Positions 35,325-44,581 of a stretch of 64,000 nucleotides of DNA are shown one piece after another (position 1 is the stretch's first letter; each line of letters opens with the position of its first letter). The stretch is from Neopararhizobium haloflavum. GTDB lineage: Bacteria; Pseudomonadota; Alphaproteobacteria; Rhizobiales; Rhizobiaceae. The stretch is from assembly GCF_002750855.1 (NCBI RefSeq), contig NZ_NWUC01000001.1, positions 124,001-188,000 of the forward strand. The letters are read 5' to 3'. The position numbers and the translations under genes are program-made. The notes beneath the pieces were generated by a model. That model saw nothing but the letters and a program-made list of their open reading frames with translations, had not been told where the DNA came from and ran no database searches.

Positions 35325-36263
35325 ATGGACATGCGTCATCTGAGATATTTCGTGGCGATTGCCGAGGAGGGGTCGCTCTCCAAGGCGGCAGAACGCGTGC
35401 GCGTTGCGCAGCCGGCGCTCAGCCAGCATATGCGCAACATGGAGATGGACCTCGGCACGGAGCTCCTTTTCCGATCCTCGCGCGGTGTGAAGCTGACAGA
35501 GGCAGGGGAGCGGCTTGCCGCCCAGGCCCGTGTCCTGATCCAGCAGTTCGACGAACTGCCGGACATCGTCAGGGGCACCGACGTAGAGCCGGCCGGTGAG
35601 GTGCGCTTCGGGGTCCCGGGCACGGTCAGCCAGGTGCTGACGGCCCGGCTGGTGCGCGACGTCGCGCAGCGCTTCCCGAAGATCAAGCTGCGGGTCGCGG
35701 AGGCCATGAGCGGCTTCATCCTGGACTGGCTGCGCGAGGGCAAGGTGGATATTGGCGTGCTTTACCGCCGGCCCGATGCGCGGGGTCTTCAGCTCAGACT
35801 GGCGCTGCAGGAAGAGTTGCGGCTCTTTGGGGCCAGCGGCTCTGATCCCGGCTGCGTCACGCATGGCGCGGTGCGCTACCGCGATGCGATCGATCTGCCG
35901 CTGGTGGTGCCGAGCGCCGGCCATGGATTGCGCGATCTTCTCGATGAGGTCGCGGCGGCGGCAGGCGGCGGTGTTGTCAATGCAACGACCGAGATCGACT
36001 CCTATGTGCCGATCAAGAAGCTGGTGGAGGAAGGCATGGGCTATTCCATTCTTCCCGCCATGGCGATCAAGGCCGAATGCGCGCAGGGGCGGCTTTCTTC
36101 CTGGGCCATCATCGAACCGGAGTTGCGACGCGACGTATTCGTCGCCGTGCCGGGTGACAAGCCGCTGACCGCCGCGACACAGGCGGTGGAGGCCATGTGT
36201 CATGATCTGCTGACACAGCTCGTCGCCGAAGGCGTATGGGACGCGGCGACCAGCGAAAGCTGA
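35325..36263 (+). CDS. LysR-family transcriptional regulator
   Basis: A 312-residue regulator with the N-terminal helix-turn-helix (MDMRHLRYFVAIAEEGSLSK, AERVRVAQPALSQHM) and a C-terminal effector-binding domain typical for the family. It is divergent from the acyl-CoA dehydrogenase and hydratase genes and has a palindromic operator between, so it probably activates that unit with a pathway acyl or dicarboxylic acid as inducer. The TGA stop directly abuts the stop of the CoA-transferase on the other strand. ATG 35325 or 35331 are both possible. Confidence 0.93.
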   Translation: MDMRHLRYFVAIAEEGSLSKAAERVRVAQPALSQHMRNMEMDLGTELLFRSSRGVKLTEAGERLAAQARVLIQQFDELPDIVRGTDVEPAGEVRFGVPGTVSQVLTARLVRDVAQRFPKIKLRVAEAMSGFILDWLREGKVDIGVLYRRPDARGLQLRLALQEELRLFGASGSDPGCVTHGAVRYRDAIDLPLVVPSAGHGLRDLLDEVAAAAGGGVVNATTEIDSYVPIKKLVEEGMGYSILPAMAIKAECAQGRLSSWAIIEPELRRDVFVAVPGDKPLTAATQAVEAMCHDLLTQLVAEGVWDAATSES

Positions 36264-37412
36264 TCAATTGATACCCGTCGTGGCTGGCTTGCGGCCGAAC
36301 TCGGCTCGAAGCGATGCATCGTGGCTGCCGATCTCGGGTACCGGGCCTGCGCGCCGGTCACCATCGGAGAATTCCGCGGCCCGGCCGAAGATGCGCAGCG
36401 GTCCGCCCGGCGTCTCGACCTCGACAAACCGGGCCTGGGGATGCTCGGCAATATCGGCGAGCTCCGACAGCCTGCCAAAGGCGATGCCGGCGGCGTCGAG
36501 GCGGCGGGCGACGGTGTCGCGGTCCATCTTCCCCAGCGCTGCCTGCACGGCCGCGTCCGTTGCTTGCCGGTTGGCCACTCGATTGTTGTTGGTGGCAAAG
36601 CGCGGGTCTGCCGGCAATTCCGGCCTTTCCAGAACGTCGGTGCAGAGCTTGTTCCACTCCGGCTCGTTCTGGATCGAGATGAGAAACGCCGCGCCGTCGC
36701 TGCACTCGAAGACGCCATAGGGTGCGATGGAGGGGTGAGCGAGGCCGACGCGCTTGGGTGTCTTCCCGCCATATTCATGCGCGATCCACGGCACGTTCAT
36801 CCAGTCCATCATCGAGTGAAACAGCGATACGTGCACGCCCGTGCCGCGCCCGGTCTTGCCGCGCTGTATGAGCGCTTCGAGGATGGCCTCGTAGGCGTGC
36901 ATGCCGGTGGCGATGTCGCACACCGAGACGCCGACACGGGCGGCGCCGTGCTCGGTTCCTGTGATCGTCGCCAGTCCGCTCTCGGCCTGAACCAGGAGGT
37001 CGTAGGCCTTGCGCGTCTTCATCGGGCCATCGGCGCCATAGCCGGAGATGTCGCAGGTGATGAGCTTGGGGAAGCTCCGGCGCAATTCGGCACTGCCGAT
37101 GCCGAGCCGATCCGTCGCACCGGGAGCCAGGTTCTGGATGAAGACATCGGCCTTCGCCAGCATCGCGCGTACCAGGGCGAGATCGCCGGGTGCCTTCAGG
37201 TCGACGGTGCAGCTTTCCTTGCCACGGTTGAGCCAGACGAAATAGGATGACGAGCCGTTCGCATAGGCGTCATAGCCGCGGGCAAAATCGCCGGCGCTGC
37301 GCTCAAGCTTGACGACACGCGCGCCCGCGTCTGCAAGACGGCAGGAGGCGTAAGGGGCGGCGACAGCCTGTTCAAGCGCGACGACGAGAAGTCCGTCGAG
37401 GGGGCCGGGCAT
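36264..37412 (-). CDS. CaiB/BaiF-family CoA-transferase
   Basis: A 382-residue class III CoA-transferase. The family pattern is clear: PLDGLLVVALEQAVAAPYA, LADAGARVVKLER, FVWLNRGKESCTVDLK, and SGYGADGPMKTRKAYDLLVQ, where the Asp of KAYDLL is the catalytic aspartate. In itaconate and 3-hydroxypropionate pathways an enzyme of this family makes itaconyl-CoA or mesaconyl-C4-CoA, the substrate of the hydratase found 2 kb away. It is transcribed separately, tail to tail with the LysR gene. Confidence 0.9.
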   Translation of the reverse strand: MPGPLDGLLVVALEQAVAAPYASCRLADAGARVVKLERSAGDFARGYDAYANGSSSYFVWLNRGKESCTVDLKAPGDLALVRAMLAKADVFIQNLAPGATDRLGIGSAELRRSFPKLITCDISGYGADGPMKTRKAYDLLVQAESGLATITGTEHGAARVGVSVCDIATGMHAYEAILEALIQRGKTGRGTGVHVSLFHSMMDWMNVPWIAHEYGGKTPKRVGLAHPSIAPYGVFECSDGAAFLISIQNEPEWNKLCTDVLERPELPADPRFATNNNRVANRQATDAAVQAALGKMDRDTVARRLDAAGIAFGRLSELADIAEHPQARFVEVETPGGPLRIFGRAAEFSDGDRRAGPVPEIGSHDASLRAEFGRKPATTGIN

Positions 37413-37512
37413 GGTGGCTCCTTGTTGGTTCAGGGGCCATCATCCTGCGCAAATCCGGCAGCGATTGCCAATACAGAAGCTCTATCAAAGCCATAAGCCG
37501 GAGTTTCGGCAA

Positions 37513-39135
37513 TCAGCCGGCCTGGCGAAACCGCGTCTGGTCGACCGCGGCGGCCATCAGCGCGCGCGTATAGTCCTTTTCCGGATGGTCGAAGATCGAC
37601 GCCGTGTCGCCTTCCTCCACGATGCGCCCTTCCTTCATGACGATGATATGGTCGGACATGGCACGCACCACTGCGAGATCGTGGCTGATGAACAGATAGG
37701 CGAGGTCGTGCGCCTGCTGCAGGTCGCGCAAGAGATCGACGATCTGCTTTTGAACCGAACGGTCGAGCGCGGAGGTTGGCTCATCCAGAACCACGATCTT
37801 CGGCTTGAGGATCATGGCACGCGCGATCGCGATGCGCTGACGCTGACCGCCGGAGAATTCGTGCGGATAGCGGTTTCGCATGATCGGATCGAGTCCGACC
37901 TCTTCGAGCGCTTCTATCGCCCGCCGGTCACGCTCGCGCCGGGAGAGGGCCGGTTCGTGGACACGCAGCCCCTCGGTGACGATCTGGCCGATGGTCATGC
38001 GCGGGGACAGCGAGCCGAAGGGGTCCTGGAAGACCAACTGCATGGCATGGCGAAGCGGCCGCATGGTGGATCGATCCGCCGTAGAAATGTCGCGGCCATC
38101 GAAGTGTACGGCGCCTTTCGAGGGCAGCAGGCGAAGCAGGGCGCGACCAAGCGTCGATTTGCCCGACCCCGATTCCCCGACGACGCCGATCGTCTGGCCA
38201 CGTCGCAAGGAAACCGAGATCCGGTCGACGGCCTTGAGGTCGACCGGTGCACCCTTCAGGAATCCGCCGCCGATCTGGAAGGTCACGGCAACATCGCGGC
38301 CGGCAAGAAGCACCGGGGCATCGGGCGCAGGGGGCGGCTTGCTGCCCGTTGGCTCAGCCTCCAGCAACATGCGGGTATAGGGGTGGCGGGCATCGGTGAA
38401 GAGCGCTTCGGTCTTGCGCGTTTCGACCACTTCGCCCTTTTGCATCACATAGACCCTGTCGGCAAAGCGGCGCACGATGTTGAGATCGTGCGTGATGAAG
38501 ACGATCGCCATGCCAAGCCGCTTTTGAAGATCGGCCAGCAGTTCCAGGATCTGGGCCTGGATCGTCACGTCGAGCGCCGTCGTCGGCTCGTCGGCGATGA
38601 GAATGTCGGGATCGTTGGCAAGCGCCATGGCGATCATGACGCGCTGGCGCTGGCCACCGGACAGTTCGTGCGGGTAGGAATCGATGCGGCGCTCCGGGTC
38701 GGGCAGCCCGACGAGCTTCAGAAGCTCGATGATGCGCGGACGCGCGTCCCGCCGTTTCGTCCTGCCATGATGAACGAGCGGTTCGGCAAGCTGGCGCCCG
38801 ATCTTGTAGAGCGGATCCAGCGAGGTCATGGGCTCCTGGAAGATCATGGTGATCTTCTCACCGCGGATCTTGTTGAGGGCACGTTCGGGCAGGCCCAGAA
38901 GTTCCTGACCGCGATAGCGGGCCGAACCGGTGGCGCGGCCATTCGCGGCGAGCAGCCCCATCATGGCCATGGTCGTCTGGCTCTTGCCCGATCCGCTCTC
39001 GCCGACGATTGCGACGGTTTCGCCGGGCAACACGTCGAGGTCGATGCCCTTGACCGCATTGACGACGCCATCATTGGTGTCGAAGTCGACGCGAAGGCCG
39101 CGAACGGTGAGGATTGCGTCATGCGTGTCGCTCAT
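37513..39135 (-). CDS. Peptide ABC transporter, fused double ATP-binding subunit (DppDF/YejF type)
   Basis: A 540-residue protein with two complete ATPase domains in one chain. Domain 1 has [29 protein letters not shown] and [12 protein letters not shown]; domain 2 has [29 protein letters not shown] and [11 protein letters not shown]. Each is followed by an oligopeptide-type tail ([12 protein letters not shown]). It energises the permease pair encoded upstream. The ATG lies two bases from the stop of the OppC-like gene, so it is the last gene of a four-gene operon. Confidence 0.95.
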   Translation of the reverse strand: MSDTHDAILTVRGLRVDFDTNDGVVNAVKGIDLDVLPGETVAIVGESGSGKSQTTMAMMGLLAANGRATGSARYRGQELLGLPERALNKIRGEKITMIFQEPMTSLDPLYKIGRQLAEPLVHHGRTKRRDARPRIIELLKLVGLPDPERRIDSYPHELSGGQRQRVMIAMALANDPDILIADEPTTALDVTIQAQILELLADLQKRLGMAIVFITHDLNIVRRFADRVYVMQKGEVVETRKTEALFTDARHPYTRMLLEAEPTGSKPPPAPDAPVLLAGRDVAVTFQIGGGFLKGAPVDLKAVDRISVSLRRGQTIGVVGESGSGKSTLGRALLRLLPSKGAVHFDGRDISTADRSTMRPLRHAMQLVFQDPFGSLSPRMTIGQIVTEGLRVHEPALSRRERDRRAIEALEEVGLDPIMRNRYPHEFSGGQRQRIAIARAMILKPKIVVLDEPTSALDRSVQKQIVDLLRDLQQAHDLAYLFISHDLAVVRAMSDHIIVMKEGRIVEEGDTASIFDHPEKDYTRALMAAAVDQTRFRQAG

Positions 39136-39137
39136 CT

Positions 39138-40268
39138 TCAGCGGTCCTTCGGGTCGAGTGCGTCACGCAGACCATCGCCGAGGAAGTTCAAGGCGAAGAG
39201 GATGATGGTCAGCGTGATGGCGGGATAGATCAAGAGCCAGCTTGCGCCGCGCATATTGGCCGCTCCGTCGGAGATCAGGAGCCCGAGGCTGGTCAGCGGC
39301 GGCTGAACGCCAAGTCCGAGGAACGACAGCAGGCTTTCCAGCAGGATGGCTTTCGGCACCAGCAGCGTGACGAAGACGATGACCGGACCAAGCGTGTTGG
39401 GGATGACGTGCCGTCGCAGGATTCCCCAGCTCGTCACACCCATCGCCTGGGCGGCCTCGACATATTCCTGTCGTTTGATCGTCAATGTCTGTCCACGCAC
39501 GATCCGCGCCATATCGAGCCATTCGGTACAGCCGATGGCAATGAAGATCAGCACGAAACTTCGCCCGAAAAACACGACCAGCAGGATGACGAAGAAGATG
39601 AAGGGCAGCGAGTACAGGATGTCGACGAAACGCATCATCACGTTGTCGACCCGCCCGCCGAGATAGCCTGATACAGCCCCGTAGGTCACACCGAGAAGCA
39701 GCGCCATCATGGAGGCAAGAAGCCCGATCGCCAGTGAGATGCGTATGCCGATCATCGTGCGGGTGAGCACGTCGCGGCCATTGGCATCGGTGCCGAAGAG
39801 AAAACGCAGCCTCTGCACGTCGGCGACCATCTCGCCTGTCATGCCGTCGGCGGATAGGTTCTCGATGCGTGCATTGGAGAAGAGATCGGACCGGTCGACA
39901 TAACGGGTGATGCGCTCATCGATCGGTTCGTCGTCGGAAATCGCGGCGCGGGCCTGCGAGCCCTCGACGGTGACTTCGCCGATATCGACGCGGGCGCGGG
40001 CAAGGGCGCTCTCGAAAGCGGGCAGGATGTTGTCGGCGCGCGGATAGGCTTCGAAGCTTGCCGGCGCGCGGACGTATTGCGGGTAGATCCGGTCGTAGGG
40101 ATGAGGTGAAAACATCGGCCCGAATATGCCGATGAGCGCCATGGCGGCCAGCACGAGCATGCTGACGATTGCGGCCTTGTTGCGTTTCAGCCGCGACCAG
40201 GCGTCCTGCCAAAGCGAGCGTCCCTGGCCGTTTTCGAGCACGTCCGTCTCGAGCGAAATGTCGGTCAT
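39138..40268 (-). CDS. Peptide ABC transporter, permease subunit (OppC type)
   Basis: A 376-residue permease. The N-terminal segment ([20 protein letters not shown]) and the C-terminal five-helix permease domain with [17 protein letters not shown] and the EAA loop [20 protein letters not shown] are typical OppC/DppC. It is about 70 residues longer than E. coli OppC because of a soluble insertion (about residues 75-165, Asp/Arg/Ala-rich) between the first helix and the FGTDANGRD motif, probably periplasmic. The gene is followed directly by the ATPase. Confidence 0.93.
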   Translation of the reverse strand: MTDISLETDVLENGQGRSLWQDAWSRLKRNKAAIVSMLVLAAMALIGIFGPMFSPHPYDRIYPQYVRAPASFEAYPRADNILPAFESALARARVDIGEVTVEGSQARAAISDDEPIDERITRYVDRSDLFSNARIENLSADGMTGEMVADVQRLRFLFGTDANGRDVLTRTMIGIRISLAIGLLASMMALLLGVTYGAVSGYLGGRVDNVMMRFVDILYSLPFIFFVILLVVFFGRSFVLIFIAIGCTEWLDMARIVRGQTLTIKRQEYVEAAQAMGVTSWGILRRHVIPNTLGPVIVFVTLLVPKAILLESLLSFLGLGVQPPLTSLGLLISDGAANMRGASWLLIYPAITLTIILFALNFLGDGLRDALDPKDR

Positions 40269-40280
40269 GCCGGGCGCTCC

Positions 40281-41204
40281 TCAATCATAGCGAACGCGTG
40301 GATCGAGCCATGCGTAGAGAATGTCGACAATGAGGTTGAAGACGATGACGAACATGGCGATGACGATGACGGTGCCCATGACGAGCGTGTAGTCGCGGCC
40401 AAGCGCGCCCTGCACGAAATAGCGGCCGATGCCGGGAATTCCGAAGATCGTCTCCACGACGACGGAGCCGGTCAGAAGGGCCGCCGCTGTCGGGCCGAGA
40501 TAGGATACGACCGGCAACATGGCGGCGCGCAGGGCGTGGGTTCCCACGACGACCCGTTGGGGCAGGCCGTAAGCGCGCGCCGTTCTGACGTGATTGGAGC
40601 GCAGCGCCTCGATCGTCGCGCCCCGCGTCAGCCGGGCAATGATGGCGATCTGCGGCAGGGCGAGGGTCGCCACCGGCAATATGAGATAACGCAACTGCCC
40701 GCCGCCCCATCCCCCGGCGGGGAGCCAACCGAGCATGACCCCGAAGAACAGGCTGAGGACGGGTGCGATGACGAATGGCGGTATGGTGATGCCGAGCGTG
40801 GCGGTGCCGACCACCATGTAGTCGACCCAGCTGTTCTGGCGCAGCGCGGCGAGGGCGCCGAGAAAGGTGCCGATGACGAGCGCGAGCGAGAGCGCCATCG
40901 CGCCGAGCTGGATGGATACGGGCAGACCGGTGCGGAAAAGATCGACGACCGAGAAGTCCCGGCGAGTGAAGCTCGGGCCGAGATCGCCTTGCGCCAGATT
41001 GCCGAGGTAAAGCAGGTATTGCTGCCAGATCGGCTTGTCGAGGTTATAGGCGCGGTTGATGTTTTCCATGATCAGCGGATCGAGCGGCCGCTCCAGATCG
41101 AACGGGCCGCCTGGCGCGATGCGCATCATGAAAAAGGCGATGGTGACGATGATGAACACCGTCGGGATAGCGCTGAGAAGGCGCCGGAACACGTAGGCCA
41201 GCAT
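40281..41204 (-). CDS. Peptide ABC transporter, permease subunit (OppB type)
   Basis: A 307-residue permease starting MLAYVFRRLLSAIPTVFIIV, the OppB/DppB hallmark, with LDKPIWQQYLLYLGNLAQGDLG and the EAA-type loop RTARAYGLPQRVVVGTHALR. Six hydrophobic segments. The stop is 12 bases upstream of the OppC-type start. It follows the binding-protein gene after 186 bases that hold no gene. Confidence 0.93.
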   Translation of the reverse strand: MLAYVFRRLLSAIPTVFIIVTIAFFMMRIAPGGPFDLERPLDPLIMENINRAYNLDKPIWQQYLLYLGNLAQGDLGPSFTRRDFSVVDLFRTGLPVSIQLGAMALSLALVIGTFLGALAALRQNSWVDYMVVGTATLGITIPPFVIAPVLSLFFGVMLGWLPAGGWGGGQLRYLILPVATLALPQIAIIARLTRGATIEALRSNHVRTARAYGLPQRVVVGTHALRAAMLPVVSYLGPTAAALLTGSVVVETIFGIPGIGRYFVQGALGRDYTLVMGTVIVIAMFVIVFNLIVDILYAWLDPRVRYD

Positions 41205-41390
41205 GTCGAGTCCTTCCTCGGTGCCGGGATGGCGCCGGATGGCTCAGCCGTCGATGCGCATGGGACAGATGGCCGGGCGGCCCGCTGCCCGCAGGCTCTC
41301 AATCAGGCAGTGCGTAGCGATGCCTTTGGTCGCGGCGGCGCGCCGACGTGCCATGATGACACCCGACACGCCGTCTCGACGACATCGGCT

Positions 41391-42992
41391 TTACTGCGAA
41401 ATCGACATCCAGCGCGTGCCGTGGACATTCATGATGTTGTCTTCCCATCCAACCAGCTTGTCGGAGACGAGAGAATTTGCCGTGTAGTAGAGGATCGGGA
41501 TGACCGGCACTTCCTCAAGCAGCAGGGTCTCCGCCTGTTTGAGGATTTCGGCACGAGCGTCGAGATCCGTCTCGCTTTCGGCATCGCTCATCAGCTGGTC
41601 GTATTCCTCGTTCTCCCAGCGCGAATAGTTGAAGCCGAGATTGTCGCTCTCATGCAGGAAGAGGAAATTCTGCGGATCGGAATAGTCGCCGATCCAGCCT
41701 GCGCGCACCACATCGAACTCGCCGTCGGAGCGCAGATAATCGAAATAGGTCGCGCCTTCCATCTCCACGGTGGTGGCATTGATGCCGATGTTTCCGAGCA
41801 TGTCGGCGATCGCCGTCATGGTGTTGGCGTTGTTCTCGGAGGTGTTGTAGCGCAGTTCGACCGAGAGTTCGCCTTCGCCGAAGCCCGCCTCCTCGAGCAG
41901 CGCGATGGCCGCATCTTCCCGGTCAAGCATGTCGTCCTCGGCATAGGGCAGTACGGCAGGTTCGCCGTAGTTGCCGATGCCTTCGGGAACGAAGGAGTGG
42001 GTCGGCACCATGGCGCCCTGCCAGATTTCCTCGGCCAGGAACTCCCGGTCGATCGCCATCGACATGGCCTGGCGCACACGCGGGTCGGAGAGCTCCTCCT
42101 TGGTGGTCTTCACCGGCAGGTAGTAGGTGCCGAGATAGGGCACGATCCGCATGGAATCGGCCAGGTTCTCCTCCATGTAATCCATCTGCTCTAGCGGGAT
42201 ATCGGAGCATGAGAGCACTTCATCGGCCTCGAAGCGGCGCAGGCACGTGGCGCGGTCCTCGAAGGGGATATAATTGACGACGTCGATCGCGACATTGTCG
42301 GCGTCATGGAACTCCGGGTTCTTGCGCATGACGATCATGTCGTTCGGCGTGAAGCTTTCCAGCATGTAGGCGCCGTTGGTGACCATGTTGTCCGGCGAGG
42401 TGTAATCTGCTCCATGCTCCTCAACGGAGGCCTGATGCAGCGGCAGGCCGGTCTGGTGCGTCAGGAGCTCGAGGAAATAGGGGGTCGGGCCTTCCAGTGT
42501 GATCTCGAGCGTTCGATCGTCGATCGCCACCACGCCGAGTTCTTCCGGATCCATCTCGGAGTTGTTGATCGCTTCGGCATTCTTGATCGGGTAGTGGATG
42601 TTCGCGTAGGGCGCGGCGGTCTCGGGGTCCTGCAGGCGGCGGTAGGCGAAGACGAAATCGTTCGCCGTCACGGGGTCGCCGTTGGACCATTTCGCGTCCT
42701 CGCGCAGATGGAACGTGTAGACGGTGCCATCCTCGGACATTTCCCATTCCTCGGCGACGCCCGGAACGATTTCGGCAGTTGCATCCTGGACGACCAGCCC
42801 TTCATAAAGATCGCGCATCAGGTGGCCTTCGGCGACAGTCGAGGTCAGATGATGATCAAGCGTCGAGGGGTCGGTATCGTTGCCTCGATTGTAGACCACT
42901 TCGCCATCCTGGGCGAATGCCGGCATCGGCAAGGACGCGGTCATGGTCATTGCAGAAGCGAGCATGGTCGTGTTGAGAAGGTTCCTGAGCAT
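41391..42992 (-). CDS. Peptide ABC transporter, substrate-binding protein (OppA type)
   Basis: A 533-residue periplasmic binding protein of family 5. The signal peptide ends in PMPAFAQD, and the mature protein starts EVVYNRGNDTDPSTLDHH. Family features include GVAEEWEMSEDGTVYTFHLR, followed by WSNGDPVTANDFVFAYRRL, and WIGDYSDPQNFL near the end, as in OppA/MppA, which bind oligopeptides or murein peptides. It is first in the operon and separated from the permeases by 186 bases, a common way to give it higher expression. The upstream 265 bases are shared with the divergent gcdH. Confidence 0.95.
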   Translation of the reverse strand: MLRNLLNTTMLASAMTMTASLPMPAFAQDGEVVYNRGNDTDPSTLDHHLTSTVAEGHLMRDLYEGLVVQDATAEIVPGVAEEWEMSEDGTVYTFHLREDAKWSNGDPVTANDFVFAYRRLQDPETAAPYANIHYPIKNAEAINNSEMDPEELGVVAIDDRTLEITLEGPTPYFLELLTHQTGLPLHQASVEEHGADYTSPDNMVTNGAYMLESFTPNDMIVMRKNPEFHDADNVAIDVVNYIPFEDRATCLRRFEADEVLSCSDIPLEQMDYMEENLADSMRIVPYLGTYYLPVKTTKEELSDPRVRQAMSMAIDREFLAEEIWQGAMVPTHSFVPEGIGNYGEPAVLPYAEDDMLDREDAAIALLEEAGFGEGELSVELRYNTSENNANTMTAIADMLGNIGINATTVEMEGATYFDYLRSDGEFDVVRAGWIGDYSDPQNFLFLHESDNLGFNYSRWENEEYDQLMSDAESETDLDARAEILKQAETLLLEEVPVIPILYYTANSLVSDKLVGWEDNIMNVHGTRWMSISQ

Positions 42993-43257
42993 CGAGATGT
43001 TCCCTGTCTTGTCGTTGTTCGATTGCCCCAGCGACCGCGCAGTTTACGTGCGCGTCCGCATCCCGGGCAGAGGTTGTTGGAATAGAAAATGGCTGTCAAG
43101 CACGCAGGCCCGCTAATCACGGGCGATCAAACCGCTTTGAACGGATTGATCCGAATTGCCTCGAAATCGCCCCGAAAATTGCGCCACTGACCCTAGTCTA
43201 GCAGCCGGCAGCAGTGCTATAGCTGAGGCAGATATTTCAAGTTTAAAGGAGTTGAAG

Positions 43258-44475
43258 ATGAGCGAAGCGCTGAAGGCCAAGGACCGTCCTGATGGTGCCG
43301 CGGGTTTCCAGTGGGACGACCCGTTTCTCATCGATGACCAGTTGAGCGACGACGAGCGGATGATCCGCGATGCCGCCAAGGCGTTTGCCGCCGACAAGCT
43401 CGCACCGCGTATCGAGAAGATGTATCTCGACGAAGAGAGCGATCCATCGATCTTTCGCGAGATGGGGGAGGCTGGACTTCTGGGCGTGACCGTGCCGGAG
43501 GATTATGGCGGCGCGGAAGCCTCCTATGTCGCCTACGGTCTAGTCGCGCGCGAGGTCGAGCGCGTGGATTCCGGCTTTCGATCGATGATGAGTGTGCAGT
43601 CCTCGCTCGTGATGTACCCGATCTACGCTTATGGGGACGAGGACCAGCGCAAGAAGTACCTGCCGAAACTGGCGAGCGGAGAGTTCATCGGATGTTTCGG
43701 TTTGACCGAGCCGGATGCCGGCTCCGATCCCGGCGGGATGAAGACGCGCGCCCAGAAGATCGAAGGCGGATACCGGCTGACGGGATCCAAGATGTGGATC
43801 TCCAATTCCCCGATCGCCGACGTCTTCGTCGTATGGGCCAAGTCGGAAGCGCATGACGGGAAGATCCGCGGCTTCATTCTGGAAAAGGGCATTAAGGGGC
43901 TTTCCGCACCCAAGATCGGCGGCAAGCTCAGCCTGCGCGCCTCGATCACCGGTGAAGTGGTCATGGACGGGGTCGAAGTCGGCGAAGATGCGCTGCTGCC
44001 CAATGTTTCCGGACTGAAGGGGCCGTTCGGCTGTCTCAACCGGGCACGCTATGGCATTTCCTGGGGCGCCATGGGCGCAGCCGAGGACTGCTGGCACCGC
44101 GCCCGCCAGTATGGCCTGGACCGCAAGCAGTTCGGCAAACCGCTTGCCGGCACGCAGCTTTTCCAGAAGAAGCTCGCCGACATGCAGACGGAGATATCGC
44201 TGGGGCTCCAGGCCTCGTTGCGGGTCGGCCGCCTGATGGACGAGGGGCGCATGGCCCCCGAGATGATTTCCCTGATCAAGCGCAACAATTGCGGCAAGGC
44301 GCTGGATATCGCCCGACAGGCCCGTGACATGCATGGCGGCAACGGCATTCAGATCGAATATCATGTCATGCGCCACGCCCAGAACCTGGAGACGGTGAAC
44401 ACCTATGAAGGCACGCATGACGTTCATGCGCTGATCCTCGGGCGTTCGCAGACGGGGCTGCAGGCATTTTTCTAG
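43258..44475 (+). CDS. gcdH: Glutaryl-CoA dehydrogenase
   Basis: Converts glutaryl-CoA to crotonyl-CoA and CO2 in lysine, tryptophan and glutarate breakdown, 405 residues. The GCDH features are [19 protein letters not shown], which holds the substrate-carboxylate arginine, [15 protein letters not shown], and the catalytic glutamate in [21 protein letters not shown] 43258 has AAAGGAG seven bases upstream; the frame to 43156 has no homology. It is followed by a CoA-transferase of the glutarate type. Confidence 0.96.
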   Translation: MSEALKAKDRPDGAAGFQWDDPFLIDDQLSDDERMIRDAAKAFAADKLAPRIEKMYLDEESDPSIFREMGEAGLLGVTVPEDYGGAEASYVAYGLVAREVERVDSGFRSMMSVQSSLVMYPIYAYGDEDQRKKYLPKLASGEFIGCFGLTEPDAGSDPGGMKTRAQKIEGGYRLTGSKMWISNSPIADVFVVWAKSEAHDGKIRGFILEKGIKGLSAPKIGGKLSLRASITGEVVMDGVEVGEDALLPNVSGLKGPFGCLNRARYGISWGAMGAAEDCWHRARQYGLDRKQFGKPLAGTQLFQKKLADMQTEISLGLQASLRVGRLMDEGRMAPEMISLIKRNNCGKALDIARQARDMHGGNGIQIEYHVMRHAQNLETVNTYEGTHDVHALILGRSQTGLQAFF

Positions 44476-44532
44476 GTGTCGACAGTGGTGCTCGCCGGGT
44501 TTCAGGCACGCTCCAGCCGTGCGAAGGAAGCG

Positions 44533-44552
44533 CGGGGCGCATTCGCGCCCCG
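44533..44552. terminator. Hairpin between gcdH and the CoA-transferase
   Basis: A perfect eight-base-pair GC stem, CGGGGCGC / GCGCCCCG with loop ATTC, follows the gcdH stop by 58 bases. There is no T-tract, so it may be an attenuating or mRNA-stabilising hairpin inside the unit instead of a full terminator. Confidence 0.45.
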
Positions 44553-44581
44553 TTGCATGACGACAGTTTGAGGTTCGATAG

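Noticed and set aside
37411-39228. A 605-codon open frame on the plus strand opposite the fused peptide ATPase
   Set aside because: It is antisense to two intact ATPase domains, has no ribosome site and is His/Arg/Gly-rich in the way of a shadow frame.
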